A DNA stretch of 24,694 nt from a virus. The position numbers and the translations under genes are program-made. The DNA is taken from positions 1 through 24,694 of the IMG/VR virus record IMGVR_UViG_3300040810_000390, one strand, 5' to 3'. Below the pieces are notes generated by a model. The model ran no database searches, had not been told where the DNA came from, and saw only the letters and a program-made list of their open reading frames with translations. Positions 13,094 to 21,711 of the stretch are shown here, in pieces; the stretch's first letter is position 1, and each line of letters opens with the position of its first letter.

Positions 13094-13122
13094 TATATAG
13101 GGGGTACTTAGGGTCACGTCAA
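13094..13122 (-). promoter_or_regulatory. Promoter of the small heat-shock gene
   Basis: TTGACG (13122-13117) and TATATA (13099-13094) are 17 bases apart on the minus strand. The start would be near 13087, giving a leader of about 50 bases that ends in AAGGAGG before the ATG at 13037. A second TTTTGACG lies 14 bases further up. I found no strong stem covering the ribosome site, so an RNA thermometer is not evident. Confidence 0.6.
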
Positions 13123-13162
13123 GGGTGTTTCGTCAAAATATGAAGCTCTCAGGAAGACTTTT

Positions 13163-13375
13163 TTAAAAGATTCCGAAGTATTTTCCAGCTATTGCGCCTA
13201 AAGCTGCAACAATCAATCCAAGAATATAATCTATTTTTTTAGAAGTTTTATCTATATCTTCATGCATATGCTTCAAATGATTGTCTTTAATTGTATGTAT
13301 ATCTTTCTTTAAACCTTTAACATGACCATAAAGAGCTACTAAATGTTCACCAGTAGTTTTAGGTTCTTTAGCCAT
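13163..13375 (-). CDS. XhlA-like small membrane protein, possible holin
   Basis: The 70-aa protein has a charged amphipathic helix at about 15-48 (LKKDIHTIKDNHLKHMHEDI) and a C-terminal membrane segment at about 48-68 (IDYILGLIVAALGAIAGKYF). This order resembles haemolysin XhlA-type proteins and small phage holins, which work with an endolysin. It lies next to structural genes and not beside the M15 gene, so a virion-associated membrane role is also possible. The start overlaps the 259-aa gene stop as TAATG. Topology is clear; function is inference. Confidence 0.6.
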   Translation of the reverse strand: MAKEPKTTGEHLVALYGHVKGLKKDIHTIKDNHLKHMHEDIDKTSKKIDYILGLIVAALGAIAGKYFGIF

Positions 13376-14154
13376 TATAGTGATCCTAAATTTTGTAAGT
13401 ATTGATTATATAATTGAGCAACACCGCCCTGTAAATTTTCTTGTTGATCAACCGTAGGATTAGCAAGTTGTTGTGCTAATAATAAATTTTGTAATGGATT
13501 AGAATCATCGTCACTTTGAGGTAATGGATTACCATATGCATCTGTTTTACCTGCTAATCTATTTGACATGTAATCTTGATATACATCTTCTAATTGTTGA
13601 TCTGACATATCCGATAATGTAGCAAAATTCATACCTGGTATTTTACCTGCTCGAATTACATCTTGAAAAAAATCTCTATTTTTAGCTGTAGTAAAATCTG
13701 AAAATGCTTGCATTGGTCCTTCTAATAATTTCATCAATCCGTATTGTGGTACCTTTACATCAGGTCTGTATTTTGTAAATCTATCCAATGTTTGCATATT
13801 TTTAAACATGGTATTTGTTGGACTATATACCCCTGGCGGAGTTACAAAATCAAATACGCTTGGAGGTCCTTTAATTGTTGTTGGATAAAATTCAATATCA
13901 TCTTTAGTATAAAGACCTGGCATATCAACAGGATCTAAAATCTCCATAGTTATGTTATTATCATTTCTGTCTCCACCAGGAGAAACTGAAGGTCCTGATG
14001 GACCATCACCAAAACTTGATTGTGAACCTACATTACCTTGACCACCAGCGCTTGTTTTAGATTGTTCACTTCCACTACTGTAAGCAGCATCACCTCTATA
14101 ACCTGGACGTTTACCATCCATTCTTTCAGCTACTAATTGTGGTATTCCTGGCAT
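13375..14154 (-). CDS. Probable virion protein with disordered N-terminus, 259 aa
   Basis: Residues about 18-75 are Gly/Ser/Asp-rich and unstructured, starting with RMDGKRPGYRGDAAY; similar short basic Gly tracts begin other virion proteins in this cluster. The middle carries KGPPSVFDFVTPPGVYSPTN (about 94-113). The C-terminal part has acidic helical segments (MSDQQLEDVYQDYMSNRLAG) and ends in Gln/Asn/Leu-rich sequence. No enzymatic motif is seen. It shares TAATG junctions with the large protein upstream and the small membrane protein downstream, placing it in the ejection-protein operon. The likely role is a minor virion or internal protein. Confidence 0.6.
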   Translation of the reverse strand: MPGIPQLVAERMDGKRPGYRGDAAYSSGSEQSKTSAGGQGNVGSQSSFGDGPSGPSVSPGGDRNDNNITMEILDPVDMPGLYTKDDIEFYPTTIKGPPSVFDFVTPPGVYSPTNTMFKNMQTLDRFTKYRPDVKVPQYGLMKLLEGPMQAFSDFTTAKNRDFFQDVIRAGKIPGMNFATLSDMSDQQLEDVYQDYMSNRLAGKTDAYGNPLPQSDDDSNPLQNLLLAQQLANPTVDQQENLQGGVAQLYNQYLQNLGSL

Positions 14155-17100
14155 TATACTAATCCTCTTTGTCTTAATCTCATTTGTTGTTCCTCAGGTG
14201 ATAATAAAGCTAATTCTGTAGGTGTCAATCCTTGAGCTGTAGTTAATTGTTGAGGTTGAGCTTGACCAACTATGTTGTTATTTGGCATAGGTTGTGGTGG
14301 TAATGGCGCTTGAGTTAAAGGCTCACCACCGCCTGGTAAGAACTGTTTATAGTAATTAAAGTCAATAAATTCATCAAAATTGTCATCTAAAGATAAGCCT
14401 CTTAGATCTAATATTACATCTCTTAACGCACTAAATGCTTCTTTATATGGGTTTGGCTCACCAATTGTATCTTCTATTTCTTGGAACTGTTTTCTTATGT
14501 TATCTGATATTTCATAAGGTGCAAACTTTCCTCTCAATAGTCTGATATAATCATTACTTAATTGTCTATCAATAAACTCTCTTCTTATATCTAAATCATT
14601 AGCTCCTAGTATTTCAGCAGACAATAAATCTTTTCTCATTTCTTGTTGTACTAAAAATCTACCTTTGTTCGCTTTAATAAATCTATCTAAAACATCTTCC
14701 GGTGATTTAGGTCCACCTCTTAATAACCCTTCTTCACCCCCTGTAAATAATCTTCGTGCTTCCCTTAATCCTCTTTGATAGTCAGCTAACTTAAATCCCA
14801 TAGATTTAATAGGATCTAGTTTAACTGCACGGAATCCTGCAAAACCTGCAAGTTCATCTGGTAGTTCAAAAAATTCTCCTCTTTCAGATGGTTTATCTAA
14901 AGCTGCTTGATAAATTCTTCTTATTTGTGGATATGAAAAAGGCATCATTGCTTCTGCAATATGATTAATAGAGTTAGATACTACTTGACCTGGTTCAGTT
15001 TCTAATTGTGTTTCTGTCCAAATCTGTCTACCATCTTTACTTCTTCCACCTCTTGTTGTTAAATCTAATAAAGCTTGTGTGTAAATTGCTTCAGATATAA
15101 ATGGTGATGCAAGTTCACCTGCAGCTTGATACATACCATTTAATAAACCAGGCATTAAAGCTTGTTCATCTGTAATTCCATTTTGAATATTATTTAATAC
15201 TGTGTTGATAGGTCTAATAGCAGTGTCATAAGCATTACCATGACTGAAATCTACATATTTTAATTCACCTGTATCTTCATCTCTAATTGGAAGTATAGTA
15301 GAGTTCTTAGACCATTGAGGTAAATATCTTCTCATTGCCTCTAATTCTTCATTAGTTACATCATATAAAGCTTGGAAACCTTTTTGGATTCCATAAGGAG
15401 CTACAGCTAATACTGTAGATAATCCCATTAATCTTTTAATACCAATATTTCTTAATGCAGGATCATTAATTTCCTTAATTGCTCTATGTGCAATATTAGT
15501 TGTTGTTCTTAATATTTCAGATGGAAACGACATAAATGTACCAAGTGGTAAACGTCTTAATGCTCTTACTGTATCTGATACATAAGCATAATTAGGCACA
15601 GTATTTCTTACAATGTTTGCTGCTTCTTGATCTAAAAAATCTTCTGTAAATTCTATACCTGCTTTTGTATATGCATTTTTTAATCTTGATCTTTCAACAG
15701 CGAAGTTTGCTATTTTAAATAAATCATCTTCTGCAGTATATAAATCTTCTGCAATCTTCATTCCTTTTTTAGCACCACGTTTACCTAAACCAAAAAGTTT
15801 TTGTCCCATAGATGCTAAAGGTTTATCTATGTTTAAATTTTCACCAAACCTAACATCTTTTAAAAGATTTTTTATATCTCCTAATTGTACTTGTGAATTA
15901 GTCACACCTAATTTTAATAATTTTTGATAAGCTTCTGATTGTTGTTTAGTTGATTTACCAATCTGCAAGTCACCAAAAGCATCTATAAATGCTTTCCCAA
16001 CAACTCTTGGATCTTCAAACATAATACCATTAGCTGCAGAAAAACCTGTTGCAGAGAATAAGTTTCTAAAGTGTGTAACCGGTGATAAAATTGTTTTAGC
16101 AACTTGAGCTACACCTTTTGGTGCCAATATTAAATTTCTATATACCCAAGTCCCTAGCTCCTCGACGCCAGTTGCTCCTTCTCGTGGCTCAAATAAAAAC
16201 TTAAATGCTTTAGAACTATCTCCTAAACCCTCAGCAATAGCTTTAGATGTATATAAACCTTGTAATGGATTAACTGCAAAGTCATCTTTAAAAAAAGGTG
16301 CAAGATAATCATCAAGTGCAACTATTTCTTGGTTAGGTAAAGCTCTTTCAGCTTTTAAATTTTTAACATCATCTAAACTAAAAAAGAAACCTTCTTCACC
16401 TGGTCCACCTTGTTTAAGACCACCAACGACATCTCTTTTTATTTTCTCATCATCTTTAGCTAAATTTTCTAATAATTCATTTCTTCTAGCAACAGCAGAT
16501 AGTCTTGCCATACCATTATAAATTGAGAATCTTGGATCTTCTATCTTACCATATAAATCTCTAAATACTTTACTACCTTCTCCAACAACTTGATCTATCT
16601 TCTTACCATTAATATCTCTAGTTACTATCTGTTTAAAATATTTTTTAGTTGTAACATCATCAGATCCCGGTGTTAAATTAATATATTTAGTAAAAGGTAA
16701 TTGTTTAGGTCCTTTAGCTTCTACTGCATTCTTTAATACATTGTTTACTAACGTGTCTGCTTCTTGATCAGTTAATGCATTTTTAACTGGATCAAAACCA
16801 GGTGTTTTTCTATTTGCAAATCTATGATATCTTTTGAATAATTCTTTTGCATTATTAACAGCTTGATCTGTTGGTTTATAATTAATAAAAGGTAATGAAG
16901 ATTTATCTTCAAAGATCGCATAAGTATTACCTAAATATTCTTTTGTTCTTTCACCTAATAAACTTCTAAGTTCTGCAACATCTTTTGGTGCATTAGAACT
17001 CATATCAATTAAACTTACAAATTTGTTTCTAGCTGCATCAATTGTTTGAAATAAATTATTTACACCTTCTTGATCTAATCCTTTTTTCATTAAAGAATCA

Positions 17101-18104
17101 CTTAATGTTTCTTTTGCTTTTGTAGGTATACCTTCATCAAGTTTACCAGAAAACATAGTTTCATTTATTTCTTTTAATATCTGTTGTTTCTCTTGTGCTG
17201 TACCTTTATTAAAAGTAGATTTTAATGTTGGAAACATTTTATCTACTTCAGTATCTATGCTTTTAACTATTCTCATGGCTTCATTTGTGTCAGCCATTGT
17301 TGCACCTTTTTCTGCCATTTTAGATTCAAATATTTCTTGTGGTTTTGCACCTCTTGCTCTTAGTGAAGAAAATATTTTATTATAAAATTGATCTAGTTTT
17401 GAATTACTAAATTCTAGTCTCCTGCCTCTCGTCGCTGCAGCCTTGATTCCTTTACCTACACCATAGACAATAGGAGTTGTAAGTATTGCTTCAGATCCAA
17501 ATTTAACTCTGTTTAATAATTTTCTACCAGCATCTTCTCGTCCACCTTCATCTGTAACAGAAGTTAATTGTGTGGGTCCTCCTTGAAATGCATCTCCTAA
17601 AGATCCAATATCTTCTACATCAGCAACAAAAGCTTCTCCTGCTGCACCACCAGTAACTCCGGCCGCGAATCTAGCAGCCTTAGCTTTTTTATTTAAATCA
17701 CCTGCAGTTCCTAAAGCTTTACTAACATTAGGACTAGCAAGGTTTGCATAGTTACCAATCTTTTTAGCTTTGATCGCTTTATCTGCTAATTTAGTTGCAA
17801 GTTTAAAACCATAACCACCTGGTACAGCAACTTGTGTAATTGCTTCTGTTAATTTACCAATAGCTCTAGTTCTAGCAACTTCTTCAAATGGATTTATTTT
17901 ATCAAAAAATTTTTCTACATCAGCTGCAGTGTCGGTATCTAAACCTAAATCAATAAGTTCAGCTCCTAATGATACAACACCTTCTGGAATTTTAATTAGA
18001 CCTGACGCAATACCTGCAACACCGGCAACAATAGCATTTGTTTCACTGCCTTGTTCTTCATCTATAAGCTTAAATGACTCAAACTCATCGTATTTGGTAG
18101 TCAT
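14154..18104 (-). CDS. Very large probable internal or ejected virion protein, 1316 aa
   Basis: By size and position this is the counterpart of the large internal virion proteins that podoviruses inject with DNA. The N-terminus has hydrophobic Gly/Ala-rich helices (NAIVAGVAGIASGLIKIPEG, about 23-42) and another near 205-220 (EAILTTPIVYGVGKG); a third is near 890-905 (LSTVLAVAPYGIQKG). Such segments could enter the host membrane. The remainder is long alpha-helical and charged, with a Pro/Gln-rich tail (residues about 1258-1316). I see no lytic transglycosylase signature or polymerase motif. A very strong TAGGAGG site overlaps the stop of the 328-aa gene upstream. Assignment rests on context and composition. 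Confidence 0.65.
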   Translation of the reverse strand: MTTKYDEFESFKLIDEEQGSETNAIVAGVAGIASGLIKIPEGVVSLGAELIDLGLDTDTAADVEKFFDKINPFEEVARTRAIGKLTEAITQVAVPGGYGFKLATKLADKAIKAKKIGNYANLASPNVSKALGTAGDLNKKAKAARFAAGVTGGAAGEAFVADVEDIGSLGDAFQGGPTQLTSVTDEGGREDAGRKLLNRVKFGSEAILTTPIVYGVGKGIKAAATRGRRLEFSNSKLDQFYNKIFSSLRARGAKPQEIFESKMAEKGATMADTNEAMRIVKSIDTEVDKMFPTLKSTFNKGTAQEKQQILKEINETMFSGKLDEGIPTKAKETLSDSLMKKGLDQEGVNNLFQTIDAARNKFVSLIDMSSNAPKDVAELRSLLGERTKEYLGNTYAIFEDKSSLPFINYKPTDQAVNNAKELFKRYHRFANRKTPGFDPVKNALTDQEADTLVNNVLKNAVEAKGPKQLPFTKYINLTPGSDDVTTKKYFKQIVTRDINGKKIDQVVGEGSKVFRDLYGKIEDPRFSIYNGMARLSAVARRNELLENLAKDDEKIKRDVVGGLKQGGPGEEGFFFSLDDVKNLKAERALPNQEIVALDDYLAPFFKDDFAVNPLQGLYTSKAIAEGLGDSSKAFKFLFEPREGATGVEELGTWVYRNLILAPKGVAQVAKTILSPVTHFRNLFSATGFSAANGIMFEDPRVVGKAFIDAFGDLQIGKSTKQQSEAYQKLLKLGVTNSQVQLGDIKNLLKDVRFGENLNIDKPLASMGQKLFGLGKRGAKKGMKIAEDLYTAEDDLFKIANFAVERSRLKNAYTKAGIEFTEDFLDQEAANIVRNTVPNYAYVSDTVRALRRLPLGTFMSFPSEILRTTTNIAHRAIKEINDPALRNIGIKRLMGLSTVLAVAPYGIQKGFQALYDVTNEELEAMRRYLPQWSKNSTILPIRDEDTGELKYVDFSHGNAYDTAIRPINTVLNNIQNGITDEQALMPGLLNGMYQAAGELASPFISEAIYTQALLDLTTRGGRSKDGRQIWTETQLETEPGQVVSNSINHIAEAMMPFSYPQIRRIYQAALDKPSERGEFFELPDELAGFAGFRAVKLDPIKSMGFKLADYQRGLREARRLFTGGEEGLLRGGPKSPEDVLDRFIKANKGRFLVQQEMRKDLLSAEILGANDLDIRREFIDRQLSNDYIRLLRGKFAPYEISDNIRKQFQEIEDTIGEPNPYKEAFSALRDVILDLRGLSLDDNFDEFIDFNYYKQFLPGGGEPLTQAPLPPQPMPNNNIVGQAQPQQLTTAQGLTPTELALLSPEEQQMRLRQRGLV

Positions 18105-18112
18105 TTAACCTC

Positions 18113-19099
18113 CTAACCTATATTTAAAAATGGGTTATTTCCTCTTGATTCGAAAAACTCTGCACCTGGTTGTTTTGTTACAATTTTCTTTTCTTCTACT
18201 TTAGGAACTGTAGATACTTGCCCTGAAGTTGCTGCACCTAAAGGATCTGCAATTGTAGTGGCTACACCATTTTCAATTTGTAAATACACATCATATTGAG
18301 GATCATAGTAAATACCATCAGGTTTATTTTTAGCTTTTCTACTATAATCAATTTTACCACCTTTAGTTCTAGTACCATCAATATATCCTTGAACAGGTTT
18401 TCCAGTTTTATTTTCAATAGCGTCTTTTTTCTTTTGAAAGTTATAATATTTTTCTGCTTCAGGTTTTTCTAATAAATATTGTTTTTGTATAATTTCAATA
18501 TCATCTTGTTTAATACCTTCTTTAAATCTTTCACCTACACCATATGTAGATTCTTCAATTATCTTTTTAGCTTCTGCATTTACTCTTGCAGCATAATCTG
18601 ATTGAGACTCACCAGATTTTTGTGGTCCTACAATAATTTGAGCTTTCTTCTGAGCATCTAATAATTTATTTTCATTTTGTATTCTTGCTAATCTCTCTGC
18701 ACCTTTTTGTTCTATTGCAGTTTTAGCAGTCAACATTGCAGCTGGGTCTTGTTTTAGTTTTGACATTTCTGCTAATGCTTGTTCAGTTGGTCCTCTAAAT
18801 GCAGTAGCAATTGCACCTAATGTACCTTTACCTGCACCTTCACCAGATACTAATCCTAATCCACCTCTAATTAATAAATTAGCAAGCACATCGCTTCTCT
18901 CTTGTTGAATATCTCTACCATAACCCGCTTGTGCAGTTTGATAAATTTCTTTTAAAAATGGATCATCTTTAATTAAGTCTTGCATAGTCACTCGACCTGC
19001 ATCTTGATATTTAGCTCTACCACCAGATGCTAGTTTCATGACACCTTCCATAGCCGGTCCACCTCTTCTGAACATAGGTCTTTTTAAAATTCTACTCAT
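18113..19099 (-). CDS. Probable internal virion protein, 328 aa
   Basis: The N-terminus is basic and Gly-rich (MSRILKRPMFRRGGPAMEG, then MKLASGGRAKYQDAG), a style seen in marine phage virion proteins. Residues about 70-170 are helical with a Gly-rich turn (IRGGLGLVSGEGAGKGTLGA) and an Ala/Gln/Lys coiled part around MLTAKTAIEQKGAERLARIQ. The C-terminal third is polar (DGIYYDPQYDVYLQIENGVA) and may be a small beta domain. The start lies directly after the stop of the 276-aa gene (TAAATG). No enzyme motif was found. Confidence 0.6.
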   Translation of the reverse strand: MSRILKRPMFRRGGPAMEGVMKLASGGRAKYQDAGRVTMQDLIKDDPFLKEIYQTAQAGYGRDIQQERSDVLANLLIRGGLGLVSGEGAGKGTLGAIATAFRGPTEQALAEMSKLKQDPAAMLTAKTAIEQKGAERLARIQNENKLLDAQKKAQIIVGPQKSGESQSDYAARVNAEAKKIIEESTYGVGERFKEGIKQDDIEIIQKQYLLEKPEAEKYYNFQKKKDAIENKTGKPVQGYIDGTRTKGGKIDYSRKAKNKPDGIYYDPQYDVYLQIENGVATTIADPLGAATSGQVSTVPKVEEKKIVTKQPGAEFFESRGNNPFLNIG

Positions 19100-19930
19100 T
19101 TAAAATCCAAATGCTTTTGAGCCTTCACCTACGAGTTTGTATATTCCTGCTAGTGTTGAAGCTGTTCCTAATGCAGTTGATAAACCTGAAGGAGAAGGTG
19201 TAATTGTTTGTTGTGTTTGTGCTGGGTAACCAGAGATTAACCCCATAACACCAGAACCCAAAGCTTGTGTAGCTTGATATGGTTGGTAAGCTTGTTGGTA
19301 AGCAAGTTGTCTTTGTGCTTCTAATTCTGCTTGTTGTCTTGATTGTTGTTGTGAACCTAAAGCAGTTAAACCTGCAATCTGAGTTCCAACTGCTGCTGGA
19401 GCTGCTTGAGCCATTTGTAATTGTTGAGTAAATCCTTTTTGAGCTAAATCTTGAGCTTGCGTAAATCCTTGTTGTAATAACTGAGCTTGTAACGCAGCTC
19501 TGTTTCTATCTGATTCAGCACCGTAAACTGCTTCTTGCACCGCGCCTCTACCTTGACCAAATGCACCTGCACCTACTTGTTGTGCTCTTAATCCTGGTAA
19601 ACCTTTTTGTGCTTGAACATCAAATTCTTGTAAAGTTGTAGAAATAACATCTTGCTGATATGGAGACATGTATTGTTGATATGCAGTTGGACTTCCAGCA
19701 ATAGCTCCTGCTGCTTGTAAGTAAGGTGCATAAGAACCAAGTCCACTTGCTAGTTGTTCAGCTTGTGTAGTTAGTGCTCCAGGGCCAGCTACAAATTGTG
19801 GTCCATATAATTGTGATACATCTATTTCTTTTAGTCCGCCGACTGTTTTCGTTAATTCATCTGCATAAGTTTTTCCTAATGCTTCAATATATTCTGCGGG
19901 TAATTGACGTACTTCTTGTACTTCAGCCAT
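19100..19930 (-). CDS. Gln/Ala-rich virion (probable ejection) protein, 276 aa
   Basis: The core reads AYQQYMSPYQQDVISTTLQE (about 83-102), then GAGAFGQGRGAVQEAVYG (about 120-137), followed by long Gln/Ala helices with a repeated element (QQGFTQAQDLAQKGFTQQ). The tail is Ser/Thr/Gly-rich and ends in a short hydrophobic helix. I recall this MSPYQQDV plus GAFG pattern from many marine phages, next to the other internal proteins. Low-complexity helical composition fits a flexible virion protein that unfolds during ejection. A GGAGGAAC site precedes the ATG, which shares TAATG with the 281-aa gene. Confidence 0.65.
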   Translation of the reverse strand: MAEVQEVRQLPAEYIEALGKTYADELTKTVGGLKEIDVSQLYGPQFVAGPGALTTQAEQLASGLGSYAPYLQAAGAIAGSPTAYQQYMSPYQQDVISTTLQEFDVQAQKGLPGLRAQQVGAGAFGQGRGAVQEAVYGAESDRNRAALQAQLLQQGFTQAQDLAQKGFTQQLQMAQAAPAAVGTQIAGLTALGSQQQSRQQAELEAQRQLAYQQAYQPYQATQALGSGVMGLISGYPAQTQQTITPSPSGLSTALGTASTLAGIYKLVGEGSKAFGF

Positions 19931-20775
19931 TATACGGTTCCTCCATTTTCTAATGTCTTCATTGTGTTATACAGTCTTTCTGCGCCCTTTTCAACATCTC
20001 CGTTACCCGCTCCTCGCACCGCGTCAGCAGTGAAAACAAACTCATTTTTAGATAACATTGCAGGCACATCGTCTGCTTTTTCTTTAATTCCTACCGGTAC
20101 AAAACCACCTTCTTTTCTATAATCCAGTTCTTGCACACCTTGTTGATTTTCTCTAGGTTGACCCATAGGTATACCCATAATACCACCTTTTGCTGCATAT
20201 TCTCTAGTTTGTTCTTCAGCAAACTGAGCAGCTTCTTCATCAGTAGCATTTTTATTTAAATTTTTAAAATATTGTACAAGATAGTTTTTAACTCCTTGTG
20301 GATCTCTAGAAAAAGCAGCTTTAGCTTCTTCTTCGTTACCTTTAAACAGACCTGATAAAACAGATGCTCCACCTATTCCTAATAATGTTTTTCCGGTTGT
20401 TCCCATAGTTGCTAGTTTGTCTGCAGTCCCAGTAAACCCAGCAATATTAGCTATATTAGGTAGTATATTTCCAAAACCAAAACCTGTTCCAGCAGCATTA
20501 CCGTATTTCATTGCAGGTAAAAATTTACTAAGTCCAGGTATTTGACCACCACCTAAATAATATCCACCAGCAGCAAGTAATGCTAATTTACCTACATCAG
20601 ATTTTGCAAAATCACCTACAGCGCTAACAGCTTTTTTGATTGGTTTAGTAATAGATTTAACAATACTACCTAGACCATATTGACCTCTAGGTACCATCAT
20701 TTGATTAACAGGTAATTGAGTGATTCCTCCACCCATATATAATTGTCTTTTCATTTGTGATCTTGAAATAGCCAT
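19930..20775 (-). CDS. Virion protein with conserved marine-phage C-terminal module, 281 aa
   Basis: The N-terminus (SRSQMKRQLYMGGGITQLP) is basic with a GGG turn. Residues 35-120 hold Gly/Ala-rich, partly hydrophobic segments (LALLAAGGYYLGGGQIPG; GFGFGNILPNIANIAGF). The last 60 residues, with KADDVPAMLSKNEFVFTADA and GNGDVEKGAERLYNTMKTLE, form a module I recognise from many marine phage virion proteins, of unknown function. It is the first gene after the promoter at 20829-20857, so probably leads the ejection-protein operon. An AGGAAT site lies before the ATG. No enzyme motif seen. Confidence 0.7.
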   Translation of the reverse strand: MAISRSQMKRQLYMGGGITQLPVNQMMVPRGQYGLGSIVKSITKPIKKAVSAVGDFAKSDVGKLALLAAGGYYLGGGQIPGLSKFLPAMKYGNAAGTGFGFGNILPNIANIAGFTGTADKLATMGTTGKTLLGIGGASVLSGLFKGNEEEAKAAFSRDPQGVKNYLVQYFKNLNKNATDEEAAQFAEEQTREYAAKGGIMGIPMGQPRENQQGVQELDYRKEGGFVPVGIKEKADDVPAMLSKNEFVFTADAVRGAGNGDVEKGAERLYNTMKTLENGGTV

Positions 20776-20787
20776 AATTCCTATAAT

Positions 20788-20799
20788 ATTGTTAACAAT
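20788..20799. promoter_or_regulatory. Perfect 12-bp palindrome ATTGTTAACAAT, possible operator
   Basis: Each half is the exact reverse complement of the other. It lies in the 78-base gap between the predicted transcript start (near 20822) and the ATG at 20775. It could bind a dimeric repressor or be chance in AT-rich DNA. Confidence 0.3.
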
Positions 20800-20828
20800 C
20801 TGGCAGGCATATTATCCTGGAATATATC

Positions 20829-20857
20829 AATTTACTAGGTTTTATTAGCCTAGTCAA
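20829..20857 (-). promoter_or_regulatory. Promoter of the ejection-protein operon, with inverted repeat in the spacer
   Basis: TTGACT (20857-20852) and TAAATT (20834-20829) are 17 bases apart on the minus strand. The spacer and edges hold ACTAGG (20834-20839) and CCTAGT (20849-20854) as a 6-bp inverted repeat with a 9-base loop. This may act as weak terminator of the glycosyltransferase transcript or as an operator. The TGA within the -35 is the glycosyltransferase stop codon. Confidence 0.5.
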
Positions 20858-21711
20858 TCTTTTTTGAATGTCAGGTCATCCATTAAACGACCCTCATATC
20901 TATACTCACCAACGTGAGTTATGTAATCTTCAACTAAAACATGACATTTTCCACCTATTTCAGTCCATCTTTTACAAAAACCAAAATCCTCTCCATAATA
21001 TCTTTTAGTATCCGGTTCATGATAAGTATCAAAAAAATTATAAAAATATTCTTTTTCTATTTGTTGACCATTTAATATAGTTGGTTGGCTAATTTTTTTC
21101 TCTGGATAAGCTTTTATCATTTTATCAAAAACAGATTTTTTAATTAACATACATCCAGTTGGAGCATGTGATACTTCAGCAACCCCATTTTCAACTTTAA
21201 GTTCTTCTCTACCTTCTAGTTTAATAGGCCAAGTATAACCTTGTTTTGATAATAAATCTGGTTGCATATTACCTTTTTGATTAATACGATTATGTACTTT
21301 TTGCCAGTCTACGTGTTTTAGTGGATAAGGAGTTGCAATAACATCTTTGTCTGCGTTTATCATTTTCATAATAGTTTCAAATTTAAATTCAATATCAGAA
21401 TCAATAAATAATAAATGAGTATACATATCCCCTGCTTCCAACATACCATTTACACACAAATTTCTACCTTGTGTAACTAACGAAGATTTTAATAAAGAAA
21501 AAGAAACTAATATATTTCTCATTAAACATTCTTGTTGAAACTTTAATAATGACTGAGCATAATGAATAGAACACTCACTATGTACTGGTGTGGCTAAAAA
21601 TATTTTAGGTAAATTATTTTTTGTTTGTTTTACTTTTGATTCTGTATTTACTTCTTTAATTGTTTGATAAGTATTTTCATTTATCCATATAGGTTTACTT
21701 GAGTCTTGCAT
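20854..21711 (-). CDS. GT-A type glycosyltransferase (Anp1/GT2-like)
   Basis: The domain starts after a 35-residue polar lead: KIFLATPVHSE (36-46) is the first beta strand and nucleotide-binding loop, SLVTQGRNLCVNGML (77-91) follows, and HLLFIDSDIEF (99-109) carries the DxD metal motif D104/D106. APTGCMLIKKSVFD and YYGEDFGFCKRW later provide the acceptor-side acidic ED pair typical of this fold. It should transfer a sugar from a nucleotide donor with a divalent metal. It partners with the GT-B enzyme whose gene overlaps its start by 17 bases. The acceptor may be virion protein or host surface glycan; donor and acceptor cannot be read. The C-terminus ends within the next promoter. Confidence 0.85.
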   Translation of the reverse strand: MQDSSKPIWINENTYQTIKEVNTESKVKQTKNNLPKIFLATPVHSECSIHYAQSLLKFQQECLMRNILVSFSLLKSSLVTQGRNLCVNGMLEAGDMYTHLLFIDSDIEFKFETIMKMINADKDVIATPYPLKHVDWQKVHNRINQKGNMQPDLLSKQGYTWPIKLEGREELKVENGVAEVSHAPTGCMLIKKSVFDKMIKAYPEKKISQPTILNGQQIEKEYFYNFFDTYHEPDTKRYYGEDFGFCKRWTEIGGKCHVLVEDYITHVGEYRYEGRLMDDLTFKKD

